Below, piece after piece: positions 1 through 8,972 of a DNA stretch of 64,000 bases. How positions within the stretch are numbered: the first letter of the stretch is position 1; each line of letters opens with the position of its first letter. Origin of the DNA: Dehalococcoidia bacterium (GTDB taxonomy: Bacteria; Chloroflexota; Dehalococcoidia; Lucifugimonadales; Lucifugimonadaceae); the NCBI GenBank assembly GCA_022819585.1, contig JAJEGY010000021.1, positions 43,291-107,290 on the forward strand, given 5' to 3'. Under the pieces are notes generated by a model. That model worked only from the letters and a program-made list of their open reading frames with translations, searched no databases and was not told where the DNA came from. The position numbers were made by a program, and so were the translations under genes.

Positions 1-27
1 AGTGACGATCGGTCACATGACTGCTAA

Positions 28-1446
28 TCAAGATGCCCATTCGGCGGCGAAGCGTTGAATCAGGTTGGCGATATTTTTGGCACCTAAGGTAAAGTCTTGG
101 ATGGTTATGTTCTCGTTGGGGGCGTGGATCTTGTGAGTCGGGTGGTCGATGCCAGCGGAGGTTATGGGGATGCCGAGAGTGCCGCCGAAGTCGTACATGG
201 GGCCGGAGCCCGCCATTGTGGGGTAGATCACGGCGGGTTTGCCATAAGTCTTTTCGGAAGTCTGGATGGCCATTTGCGCCCATTTCGAGGACATGTCGGT
301 GCGGAATGGATGGACACCGCTGATGAGGTTGAGGGCGACATTTTCGAAGCCGTGGCGGTCCAGGTGGAGGCGGATCTTGTCAAAAATGTCGTCGGGGCGC
401 ATGTCCGGGACTAGCCTGAAGTCCATTTTGGCGCTGGCTTTTGCAGGAAGGACGGTTTTCATGCCTTCGCCTTGGTATCCGGAATCGAGGCCGGCGATGT
501 TAGCGGTTGGCATGAAGAGGTGTTTGCGTGGGAGGTGTTCGGAGCCGAGGCCAGCGACGAAGGTTTCATTGCCGAAGGTTGTGCGCCACTCGTCGGAGTC
601 GTCGGGAAGATTCGACAGGGCTTGGTCTTCAGCAGGAGTGGATTCTCGTACGTCGTCGTAGAAACCATCTATGAGGATGCGGTCGTCGGTCGGGTCTTTG
701 ATGGAGTTGAGGGCGTTGACTAAAGTCCAAGCGGCGGATGGGAGGATCGTGGCGTATGAGGAGTGTGCGTCGGTTTTGAGCAGTTCGACGCTGAGTTCAA
801 CGGCTAGAACGCCTTTAAGGCCAAGGTAGATCAAGGGTCGGTTTTGCGCGTTGCGACCACCGCCTTCCCAGATGCAGGCGTCGGCGTTCAGTTTGCTCTT
901 GTGGTTTTCAATCAGGTCAGGCAGGTTTGGAGAGCCTGATTCTTCCTCGCCCTCAGCGAAGATTTTCACATTGCACGGAAGGCCGCCCCAGTCTTCGCGG
1001 AAGGCATTGATGACGGCAAGGCGAGCGGCGATGTTTCCTTTGTCGTCGGACATGCCGCGACCGTATAGGCGATCGTTTTTGCGTGTCGGTTCGAAGGGAT
1101 CTGTTTCCCAAAGCTCGATAGGGTCGGTAGGTTGGACGTCGTAATGGACGTAGAGCATTAGTGTCGGCGGCTCAGCATCGGGGTTGTCGATACCTGAGAA
1201 TTGTTGGGCGCGGCGAAAGGCTTCGGTATCGGCTGGCGCAAATCCGTACACAGAAGGGAGGCCGTTGTTAGGGGCTTCGAGGACTTGAGTGTTGAAGCCG
1301 TGTTGTCTAAAGATGTCGGCGACTAGTTGAGGTGCTTTGTCGAAGCCTAGTCGCTGAGCGGAGACGCTGGGTTGGCGAACCAATGTGAAGAGGGTTTCGA
1401 GGGAGCGGTTTATGTTGGATTCGATGTGGCTATGGATGGACTGCAA
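28..1446 (-). CDS. M20-family metallopeptidase (dipeptidase-like)
   Basis: A 472-residue zinc peptidase of the M20 family, which removes amino acids from dipeptides or short peptides or hydrolyses related amides in the cytoplasm. Seen: the first metal motif with H101 and D103 (YVHYDVQP), the SDDKGN motif near residues 133-138 that carries the bridging aspartate, and the EGEEESGS motif near 165-172 with the general-base and metal-binding glutamates. A C-terminal metal histidine probably lies in the AGIDHPTHKIHAPNE stretch. Length fits the CNDP/PepV-like branch. It follows the SDR gene on the same strand after about 30 bases and is probably the last gene of that transcript. The family is secure; the substrate cannot be read from sequence. 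Confidence 0.88.
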   Translation of the reverse strand: MQSIHSHIESNINRSLETLFTLVRQPSVSAQRLGFDKAPQLVADIFRQHGFNTQVLEAPNNGLPSVYGFAPADTEAFRRAQQFSGIDNPDAEPPTLMLYVHYDVQPTDPIELWETDPFEPTRKNDRLYGRGMSDDKGNIAARLAVINAFREDWGGLPCNVKIFAEGEEESGSPNLPDLIENHKSKLNADACIWEGGGRNAQNRPLIYLGLKGVLAVELSVELLKTDAHSSYATILPSAAWTLVNALNSIKDPTDDRILIDGFYDDVRESTPAEDQALSNLPDDSDEWRTTFGNETFVAGLGSEHLPRKHLFMPTANIAGLDSGYQGEGMKTVLPAKASAKMDFRLVPDMRPDDIFDKIRLHLDRHGFENVALNLISGVHPFRTDMSSKWAQMAIQTSEKTYGKPAVIYPTMAGSGPMYDFGGTLGIPITSAGIDHPTHKIHAPNENITIQDFTLGAKNIANLIQRFAAEWAS

Positions 1447-1479
1447 TTTTGGTCTCCGATCAGTTGCAAACCTTGTCGA

Positions 1480-2310
1480 CTATTGCTCGGCGGCACCGGG
1501 CATTCCTGGTTCCAGGGGTACGGATTCGGGCGGGACGCCACCTGATAGGAAGCCTCCATCTACAGTGATGGTCTGTCCGTTTACGTAGTCTCCGAGGTCG
1601 GAGGCTAGGAACAGGCAGGCATTGGCGATGTCTCGGGGGACGCCGCCGCGTCGGTTCGGGATGTAGTCGCGGGCGTAGTCCACATAGCCTTCAAGTTGAC
1701 CCCGGGTGTGTTCCAGTTCGGGCGGGAGGACTCGGCTGTCGATGTATCCGGGAGCGACGCAGTTGGAGGTTATGCCGGTGCCTGCGAGGTCGACGGCCAT
1801 GCTTAGCGCCATTCTGTTGAGGCCTGCTTTGACGATGCCGTATACGGTGTCTTGGGGCCATGCGCGGTAGCTGTGAACGCTGGAGATGGAGATGACACGT
1901 CCGCCACTGCCCTGCTTGATCATCTCATTGACGGCTCTTTGGGAGCAAAACAGGTAGCCTTTGAGGGCATGTCCTACGAGGAAGTCCCAGAAGTCTTCAG
2001 TGATGTTGGTGAAGTGGGGATCGGCGGATGCGACGGCGTTGTTGACGAGAATGTCGATCTGTCCATGGGCTTCGAGGAAGTCGTCGAACATTCTGGTCCG
2101 GTCGTCTGAGTTTCCGATGTCGGCCTTATGCCAAGTTGCAGTGCGCCCCATGGCTTCGATTTCGGTCATGATGCTGTCTGCGTTTTCATCGCGTTGGATG
2201 TCGTTGATGCCGATGTCGGCCCCGTTTTCGGCAAAGACGCGGGCGATGCCAGCGCCTATACCCCGCCGTGAGCCAGTGATGAGGGCTTTTTTGCCTTGCA
2301 GGAGGTTCAT
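1480..2310 (-). CDS. SDR-family NAD(P)-dependent oxidoreductase
   Basis: A classical short-chain dehydrogenase/reductase. Seen: the TGSRRGIG dinucleotide-binding motif near the N terminus, the NNA motif, the ISISS serine region, and the YGIVK catalytic Tyr-Lys pair, with the VDGG segment near the C terminus. The frame can be read from 2331, where an ATG overlaps the stop of the upstream helicase gene (ATGA). I prefer the ATG at 2310 because a GGAG lies about 10 bases ahead and the protein then begins directly before the Rossmann strand. The alternative adds seven residues. The coupling suggests co-transcription with the addAB-like genes, but nothing ties its function to DNA repair. Substrate unknown. 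Confidence 0.87.
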   Translation of the reverse strand: MNLLQGKKALITGSRRGIGAGIARVFAENGADIGINDIQRDENADSIMTEIEAMGRTATWHKADIGNSDDRTRMFDDFLEAHGQIDILVNNAVASADPHFTNITEDFWDFLVGHALKGYLFCSQRAVNEMIKQGSGGRVISISSVHSYRAWPQDTVYGIVKAGLNRMALSMAVDLAGTGITSNCVAPGYIDSRVLPPELEHTRGQLEGYVDYARDYIPNRRGGVPRDIANACLFLASDLGDYVNGQTITVDGGFLSGGVPPESVPLEPGMPGAAEQ

Positions 2311-2327
2311 ATCTTCAGGTCTCCATT

Positions 2328-5300
2328 TCATTGAGTTGATGCCAACTTTAACGCCAATTCGATAGCGGATTGGACATCTGGAAGTTGGTATTGGCCTTCG
2401 CCGGGTATGTCCGCGGCGATTCTCGAGAAGAGGATGCTGGCTTCTGTAACGGGGATGCCACTGGCCTTTTGAACGGCGTAGGCATAGGCACCGAGTTGCG
2501 GGACGTATGGTCCGGCCATTTCGGATATTGAGCGGTTGAAAGTGCGGTCGGTTTTGAAGTCGGCGATGCCTAAAGTTCTGTTCTCGCGGCGATAGATGAG
2601 ATCGACTCTGCCCTCGATTGTTTTGGTTGTGCCGTCTGCGGTGGTGATTGGGACGGCTACTGGGGTTTCGATCCAGATGTTTTCGCGGTTCAGGGATGCT
2701 GCGTGTTTGAGGAGCGGGGTTTCGAGAGTAGCAGTTGTTAAGCGCTCGATTTCTTCGGCGTTTTCGGTGACCCCGTGTTTTTCGGCCTCGCTACGGGCGA
2801 TTTGGGCGATGTCGACGTTCGGGATTTCTAGAGAGCGTTGGATTGCGGCATGGACCGCGCTTCCGATTTTTGTCGCGGCACGGCCTCGGCCTGTAAAGTC
2901 TTCGGAGTCGGAGATGGGAGCGTCGTCGGGTTTTTCCTCGATTTCCAAGCCGGCATCAGAGTCTGTCGATCCTTTGAGGTTGCTCGGAGAGAGCCACTGT
3001 CTGATTGAGGCGGCTGCCATGACGGTTTGGTATTCTCGCATCCAAGTCTTGCGGTCCTGAGCGAATCTGATATCTTCGGCGATTTCAGGTGCGGTTTTGG
3101 GTTCGTACCGGGTGGTTTGCCATTCAGCGGGGGTTGGGGACCAGAGCGCAGGGTTATCGCCGCCGACGTATTCATCGATGCGTCCTGCGATGGTGCCGGT
3201 GTCCTTTTCTTTGCGGAATCGGCTGACGAAGAGATAATCTCTGGCTCTCGTGCAGGCGACGTAGTGGAGTCGAGTTTTTTCCAGGTCTTCGTCAGTGGAG
3301 TTCTGTTTCAGTATGGTTTCGTAGTTTCCCGTCTGGAAGTATCCGTCATTCTTGTTGCCGCCCAGTCGAACTCCGATTCTTTCTGTGTCGTCAAGGTCGG
3401 AGTCCCAGTCGGTCAGAAGTTGGGGCGTATCTGTGTTGCCGGTACCGCACAGGTCGGCGAGGATTGCGATCGGGAATTCGAGTCCTTTCGAGGCGTGCAT
3501 GGTCATGAAGCGGATTTTGCCTTCGTCGAACTCGAGTGCGGGCTGCTCACGGATAGCTTCGTCGGATTCTCGCATCTGGGCGAAGCGGATGAGACACTCC
3601 CTGAGCGATGCAGCCCCTTCCTCGGTAAAGAGTCTTGCAAGTTCGACGGACAAGTCAAGGCGTCGCAGCCCGGGGGCCGGGTCTTCTTCAAGGAACATCA
3701 ATTCACGAGCTTGGCGTTCCCGTATGAATTGTTCTATCAGGACCGGTGGTTGCAGTTCGTCACGGAGTTCGTTGTACCTCCTCAGGACTTCCATCGCATC
3801 ACGGACGGCGGAGGCTTGCGGATCATCGGGGAATTCGATGGTGCAAGCGAATTTGCCGCCTGCCTTTGCCCAGCAGTAGAGATCGACGTCGGAGCAACCG
3901 AAGTAGGTTGACTTCAAAGCGCCGACAGTGGCGGGTTGATCAGATGGGTCGTCGATGGCGGTGAGACAGTTCAGGAGGTCTCTGAATTCTTGAGTATCGA
4001 GAACCTCTGCACCACCGATTTCTGCCGTGTATGGAAGGTGGAGTTCGTCGAGTTCTTTGGTGTAGAGGTCCCAACTGGTTCTGGCGCGGGTGAGAATGGT
4101 GAGGTCCCCAGGACGCGAAGGCCTTTTTGATCCGTCGTGCCGGTCACGAACAGTGAGTTTTCCGGCGCAGACGGCGCGTGCGATTTCGGCGACTCGCTTG
4201 GCGTCGGCTTCTCGTACTTCGCCGACGTTCTTAACGTCAATTGCTTCGCCGAAGTGGTAGACCCTTCCGAAATCGTCTGATTCAGCAGTATCTTCCGCCA
4301 CATCTAGAGGTATCCAGTCGGCTTGACCTTCCTCTTCACGCATCCAGTTTCCGAAGACGTGGTTGACCCAGTTAATGATGGCAGTGGTTGAGCGACGGTT
4401 TTCGCGCAGGGTAAGGTGTTGGCCGCCTGCGTTGTCGTTGACGATGTCTGTCTTGACGCCTTGACTGACTCGAACTTGGGCTCCGCGGAAACGGTATATC
4501 GATTGTTTCGGGTCTCCTACGACGAACAACGAGCCGGGGGCTATGTGGTCTTCGCCCGGTGGGATTGTGAGCAGGCGAACGAGGCGGACCTGGTTTGGGT
4601 CAGTGTCTTGAAACTCGTCGACGAGCAATCGACGGTAGCGTTCTTGGATGCGGCGACGGATAGCGCTGTTGCTTTCCAGCATGTCGATGAGCCATGTGAC
4701 AGCGTCATAGTATGTGACGGTTCCGGCGCGTCGGCGTTCTTGGACTATAGTTTCGACGAACTCGGCAGCGTAGTCGATCAACTTGCCTGTGACGGCTTCG
4801 CGGGCTGCGGATCGAGCGGTCTTGATGGCATCGATTAGCGACTGGAGAGCATCGGCTGCTTCTGCTTTGCCTTCACGTCCGCCCCAGCTGGACATTCGAC
4901 CGCCAGTTGCGGTGACGCCTGGCCATGTGGTGAAGATATCGTCGGCATCGTCTTCGGTTTCGATCACGCGGCTTGCGACGGAGCGTGAGTGCCAATCTAT
5001 CGATTCTTCGATTTTCTCGTAAAGACTGTCTCCTGAATCGCTGCAACGGTGCATTTGGTCTATGAGGTCTTCAATGATCGGCTCTAGGTTTTGGATAGTC
5101 TCGATACCGATTCTTTCGGGAGGCGCGAAGACCGCGGTGCGCAGTTCGGCGTGTTTTTCGCTCATGGATTTGGCGAGTTCGCTGACTGTCTCGAAGGGGC
5201 TCGAAAGGTTCAGACGGATCGCCATCGATAGCGTCTTAGCGAAGTCCTCTTCCTTTTCGTTTTCCAACTTCTCCAATGACCATTGTCGCCATCGTTCTCG

Positions 5301-5717
5301 AAACATCTGGATTTCTGCGAATCCGTCTTGAACTTCGATCGCAGGCGGCAGTCCTGCTTCTAAAGGGAATTCCCTCAAAAGTGAGTAGACGAGAGAATCG
5401 ATAGTTTGGAAGGCGGCGGTGTCGATGCCCTCCAATGCGGTTTTGACATTAGGATCGTGCGCGTCATCGGCGCGCAGGATTTCTAGTTCACCTCGGATAC
5501 GTGAGCGGAGTTCGGAAGCGGCGGCACGGGTGAAGGTGATGGCGATGATTTCGTCGATTGCCACTCCTGACTTCAGCAGGGCGACGATTCGTTGAACCAA
5601 GGAGTAGGTTTTACCTGTGCCAGCACCAGCCTCAACATAGATGTTGGCGGACAGGTCATCTTGGATAGCCGACAAGGTATTGGCATCTGAGCGTGTTTGC
5701 GTGGTAACTGCGTTCAT
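2328..5717 (-). CDS. addA: AddA-like UvrD-type helicase/nuclease
   Basis: An 1129-residue superfamily 1A helicase with a C-terminal nuclease, matching the AddA subunit of AddAB, which processes double-strand breaks for recombination. Seen: Walker A AGAGTGKT with a preceding Q-motif, Walker B VDEFQDTD, the GDPKQSIYRFRGA motif III region, MHASKGLEFP and the VACTRARDYL motif VI region. The C-terminal PD-(D/E)XK nuclease has D1039, D1053 and K1055. Its ATG overlaps the stop of the upstream AddB-like gene by four bases (ATGA), which supports one complex. Length and domain order fit AddA. Orthology against other UvrD-nuclease fusions was inferred from the pairing, not from a tree. Confidence 0.85.
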   Translation of the reverse strand: MNAVTTQTRSDANTLSAIQDDLSANIYVEAGAGTGKTYSLVQRIVALLKSGVAIDEIIAITFTRAAASELRSRIRGELEILRADDAHDPNVKTALEGIDTAAFQTIDSLVYSLLREFPLEAGLPPAIEVQDGFAEIQMFRERWRQWSLEKLENEKEEDFAKTLSMAIRLNLSSPFETVSELAKSMSEKHAELRTAVFAPPERIGIETIQNLEPIIEDLIDQMHRCSDSGDSLYEKIEESIDWHSRSVASRVIETEDDADDIFTTWPGVTATGGRMSSWGGREGKAEAADALQSLIDAIKTARSAAREAVTGKLIDYAAEFVETIVQERRRAGTVTYYDAVTWLIDMLESNSAIRRRIQERYRRLLVDEFQDTDPNQVRLVRLLTIPPGEDHIAPGSLFVVGDPKQSIYRFRGAQVRVSQGVKTDIVNDNAGGQHLTLRENRRSTTAIINWVNHVFGNWMREEEGQADWIPLDVAEDTAESDDFGRVYHFGEAIDVKNVGEVREADAKRVAEIARAVCAGKLTVRDRHDGSKRPSRPGDLTILTRARTSWDLYTKELDELHLPYTAEIGGAEVLDTQEFRDLLNCLTAIDDPSDQPATVGALKSTYFGCSDVDLYCWAKAGGKFACTIEFPDDPQASAVRDAMEVLRRYNELRDELQPPVLIEQFIRERQARELMFLEEDPAPGLRRLDLSVELARLFTEEGAASLRECLIRFAQMRESDEAIREQPALEFDEGKIRFMTMHASKGLEFPIAILADLCGTGNTDTPQLLTDWDSDLDDTERIGVRLGGNKNDGYFQTGNYETILKQNSTDEDLEKTRLHYVACTRARDYLFVSRFRKEKDTGTIAGRIDEYVGGDNPALWSPTPAEWQTTRYEPKTAPEIAEDIRFAQDRKTWMREYQTVMAAASIRQWLSPSNLKGSTDSDAGLEIEEKPDDAPISDSEDFTGRGRAATKIGSAVHAAIQRSLEIPNVDIAQIARSEAEKHGVTENAEEIERLTTATLETPLLKHAASLNRENIWIETPVAVPITTADGTTKTIEGRVDLIYRRENRTLGIADFKTDRTFNRSISEMAGPYVPQLGAYAYAVQKASGIPVTEASILFSRIAADIPGEGQYQLPDVQSAIELALKLASTQ

Positions 5718-8700
5718 GGTGACTCGCCTTCGGCCAGTGCCACGTAACCGGTCAAGGCTGGAGATGATTTCTTACGGTTCCAAGCGATCAGGCGATCGGT
5801 TGAGCAGACGTCGGAGTATGCACAGTATTTGCAGTTCTTCCATGGGGGACCGTCCCCCCGTGTGTCTCTGTCGCCAGGCCTTGCTGGAAAGAGGCCGAGT
5901 CGGATGCCGTCGACCACAGTGGACATGACTTCGTCGAAACGTTCATCGGTTGCTTCAAGGGATACTGGGATTTTGGGGCGTAGGCGGGTGCTGCCGCTTT
6001 GGAATACGAACCAATAGGCTGCATCCACATCGGCTGAGTTTTCGAGAAGCTCATTTGTGATGCGAGCATAGAGGGGTAGTTGCAGTTTGGTTCCCGACGC
6101 GGTCACATCTTTCTCGATGTCTGAGTAGCTGCTGGATCTGCCTGTTTTGAAGTCGACGACGAGGGCTCGGTTTCTTGCAGATGACAGAGCGATCAGGTCG
6201 ACCTTTCCTCGGAACTGGAATGTGAAACCGTCTTCAAGCGTCATCCGGCCTAACGGATCTTCGAAGCCGAAGGGGACTTCGGTCATCATTTCGCCTTCGT
6301 ACCCGGATAGGACGTCGAGATTGGTTTGATGCCATTGTTCGAGCTGTCGGAGGATCTGATCTTTTTCTAAATCGAAGATCGCGTTGTAACCGATGTAATC
6401 GTCTCGTTGGAAACGATCAAACTCTTCGAGAGCTGTTTGTCGTAGCTGGTTTAGGCCTTCAGATGTTGAGTCTGGTCCAAACTCTTTCAGGAACTGCTCG
6501 AGGATGGAATGGACGAGAAGGCCTTTGTCGAGAGCGGAGAGGGTTAAGGCGTCTTCAGGGTCGATGCGTTCATCGACGTTGAGTTCGGCAGCCAAGAAGT
6601 ATCGATACGGGCACTCGGCGTAGTTTTGCAAAGCACTGGCGGATATTTGCAGGTTGAGTGGGGCGGATCGACGCGTTTCGGCGATGTTTCCGTCAAATGG
6701 TCCTAAGGCGGTTGTTCGTTTTGAAGCGGTGGCTCGTTTTCCTGATGCTAGGGCTCGGTTAGTTGGATCGGTGAGCAGTTGGTTTAATTCGGTCTTATCG
6801 GACGAGCGTAGCGCTACGTCTTTGAGTTGAAACTCATACTCCGTGGATGCGTTGAGACTTGAGTCGCTGAGAGATGACAAATGAGAGATCGATTCGACGA
6901 AATCACTTTCGGGGTCCATCAGATCTTTGACTGGAACGCTGGTCAAACCGTTCGATTTGACGACTTCATCTACGAACCAAGGGGAGGGGTAGGATTCGTT
7001 GGTTGCTCCGAGAAGAGCTTTGTTCCAGTAGAGTCTTCGCAAGGGTGCGGATTGGAGCGCCAGTTGGAAGGTTTGACGTTCGAACTCGATGTGGTCAATG
7101 GTTGTGGGCAGCGTCGAGCCGTCGGCGTCTAAGATACGGCGGAGGTGATCTGAGAGGAGCGGGTCGGGTCTGCCGGGTCTTGGTAATCCGCCTTCAGCCA
7201 TCCCGAGGATGTGGATGCTACGGAATGAGTTGCCGATGCTTGATTCGAGGGGTGCGACGAATACAGTGGAGCCCCATCCGGAGTCACCTTGAAGTATGGC
7301 CCGCAGGAATCTTTGAACGGTCCTGGAAAAGCGATTGAAGTCGACATAGGTGCTAGCGACTTTGTCGAGATCTCGGACTTGCGCTAGATCGTCTTGGACG
7401 CGAGTTAATCCACTCGCTGCATGGTCATCTTGTGTTCGTGGTTTGGCCAGATAGTTGTCGATTATTTCTTTCAGCCAATCGGCCCAATCGGCCCATGATC
7501 GCGGATGCTCGATCTGTATTAGATCGTTTAGTTTCGAGACGAAATCGCTGAGTCTGATGGTCGCGTTGGCCATTTCTCGCCATGCTTCAGGATCGACGGT
7601 ATAGTCTTCGTCTGGAGATTCTTCCGCTCTACGTGCTCGATTGCGCATCGATCTTGAGTAGCGTTTGAGGGAGCGTCGCCATCGGTCGTCGCCTGCGAAC
7701 CGGGATATTTTGGCGTTGCGTGAGGCGACTTCCCATGGGACGGCGGGGACTCTATCGCCGTCTGTAGGATCAATGACGGGCGCGGAGGTGGTCCAAGTAG
7801 TGAATGTGTCACGGCGCATCTCGGCGGCGACCATGTGTAAGAAAAGAGAGACGAATTTTCCGGCTGGGGTTTCGGCCAAGGTCCGGGTTGAGGTGCCACA
7901 GTTCTTGATGCCCGCGGTGTTCAGGGCGTCTTTGATGCGGGAGGCATAGTCGTTTGTCGGGTATAGGACAGCGATTTCGCCAAATTTGATGCCTTGTTTG
8001 GCATCGGTGATGATGTTTCGAATCAACGCTCTGGGTTCATCGGCGGCGCCCACGGTAGAGTAGAAACGCGTTTCGGTTGGGGTGTGAGCATCGTTTCCGT
8101 GTTGGTCTGTTCCCGACGTGATGCGGATCGTGGTTGTCGATGAATGCCTTTCCATGCTGTCCCAGAGGCGCGTATATGCATCTGGGGGCATCGGTGCCCG
8201 TATTGCGATGATCTGGGAAGCTAATGTTGAAGCGATTATGTCGGAGTTTTGAGAGACGATTTTGGCAACGATGGCCGCTTTGTTCTCTCTTGTGAGATAT
8301 TGCTCTGCGGTGGCGGAGTAGTTTCGTTGGATTTCCTCAAGTTGCGGATATAGTCTGGATTGGGTCCGGTTGGAGAGCTCTTGCAGGGCGTTGCTGGAGC
8401 CTTTATCTAACCGCTCTAACTCCTGTAAAGTTTTTTGGATCGCGTTGAGCGTGGATTCGTTGGTGGCGTGTTCAGTGAGCGGGCCGGGAGTTGTCAGTTG
8501 CAGTGTCGCGTTGTGGATGAGTTCGGACGCTATCAGCCTGGACATGGATGGCTTCTGCGGTTGGTCAGGTAAGGCATCGAATAGACGGTCTGCCACTTCT
8601 TCGATTCGCATGAACTCGACGTTGAAAAGCGCGTCATCGTTTTTCACGCACAGCTGGTCGGTTACAGCTCGCCTCAGAAAGAAGGCTGAAAAGATGGAAG

Positions 8701-8833
8701 GGTTGATTACGACGATGCGAGTAAGAGGCGATCGCTCACGGATATGGCGGATGGTGCTGGCTATGTACGCAACCAAAGGCGTGCCGTTTGCAGTTGTGGC
8801 GAGCGAAGTGTGATTCAAGGACTGTTTAATCAT
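5714..8833 (-). CDS. addB: AddB-like nuclease subunit with predicted Fe-S cluster
   Basis: Probable AddB partner of the downstream AddA-like helicase. Numbered from the chosen ATG (1039 residues), a C-terminal PD-(D/E)XK nuclease has D879, D894 and K896. Four cysteines are spaced as in the AddB iron-sulphur fold: C741 (AECPYRYF), C1001, C1004 and C1010 (C-x2-C-x5-C). The N-terminal region has helicase-like segments but I see no Walker A GKT/GKS motif, so ATPase activity is doubtful. The frame can be opened at 8875, but that start lies inside the tRNA-Arg gene; the ATG at 8833 avoids the overlap. Gene order addB-addA is typical. Overall similarity is low, so another PD-(D/E)XK helicase-like family is possible. 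Confidence 0.78.
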   Translation of the reverse strand: MIKQSLNHTSLATTANGTPLVAYIASTIRHIRERSPLTRIVVINPSIFSAFFLRRAVTDQLCVKNDDALFNVEFMRIEEVADRLFDALPDQPQKPSMSRLIASELIHNATLQLTTPGPLTEHATNESTLNAIQKTLQELERLDKGSSNALQELSNRTQSRLYPQLEEIQRNYSATAEQYLTRENKAAIVAKIVSQNSDIIASTLASQIIAIRAPMPPDAYTRLWDSMERHSSTTTIRITSGTDQHGNDAHTPTETRFYSTVGAADEPRALIRNIITDAKQGIKFGEIAVLYPTNDYASRIKDALNTAGIKNCGTSTRTLAETPAGKFVSLFLHMVAAEMRRDTFTTWTTSAPVIDPTDGDRVPAVPWEVASRNAKISRFAGDDRWRRSLKRYSRSMRNRARRAEESPDEDYTVDPEAWREMANATIRLSDFVSKLNDLIQIEHPRSWADWADWLKEIIDNYLAKPRTQDDHAASGLTRVQDDLAQVRDLDKVASTYVDFNRFSRTVQRFLRAILQGDSGWGSTVFVAPLESSIGNSFRSIHILGMAEGGLPRPGRPDPLLSDHLRRILDADGSTLPTTIDHIEFERQTFQLALQSAPLRRLYWNKALLGATNESYPSPWFVDEVVKSNGLTSVPVKDLMDPESDFVESISHLSSLSDSSLNASTEYEFQLKDVALRSSDKTELNQLLTDPTNRALASGKRATASKRTTALGPFDGNIAETRRSAPLNLQISASALQNYAECPYRYFLAAELNVDERIDPEDALTLSALDKGLLVHSILEQFLKEFGPDSTSEGLNQLRQTALEEFDRFQRDDYIGYNAIFDLEKDQILRQLEQWHQTNLDVLSGYEGEMMTEVPFGFEDPLGRMTLEDGFTFQFRGKVDLIALSSARNRALVVDFKTGRSSSYSDIEKDVTASGTKLQLPLYARITNELLENSADVDAAYWFVFQSGSTRLRPKIPVSLEATDERFDEVMSTVVDGIRLGLFPARPGDRDTRGDGPPWKNCKYCAYSDVCSTDRLIAWNRKKSSPALTGYVALAEGESP

Positions 8834-8843
8834 GAATGTTCGG

Positions 8844-8918
8844 TGGCGCCCCCGGTGAGAATCGAACTCACGCACCTGGCTTCGGAGACCAGTGCTCTAT
8901 CCACTGAGCTACGGGGGC
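8844..8918 (-). tRNA. tRNA-Arg (anticodon CCG), CCA encoded
   Basis: The minus strand folds as a full cloverleaf. The acceptor arm pairs GCCCCCG with CGGGGGC, the D-arm has GCTC/GAGC, the anticodon stem CTGGT/GCCAG encloses a seven-base loop with CCG at 34-36, and the T-arm contains GTTCGAATC. The discriminator is G and the 3' CCA is encoded. It reads the CGG codon. It lies between the antiporter gene and the AddB-like gene, only 11 bases from the chosen addB start. Confidence 0.96.
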
Positions 8919-8972
8919 GTGTTTGCGCCCGTAAATGATAAACGGCTCACCTCCAATTATCGGCGAGCGAGG

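Noticed and set aside
2..17. GTGAC/GTCAC hairpin at the window's left edge, after the M20 gene
   Set aside because: Five base pairs only, no U-tract, and the window ends here.
8834..8875. Upstream extension of the AddB-like gene from 8875
   Set aside because: It would start inside the tRNA-Arg gene; an ATG at 8833 removes the overlap.
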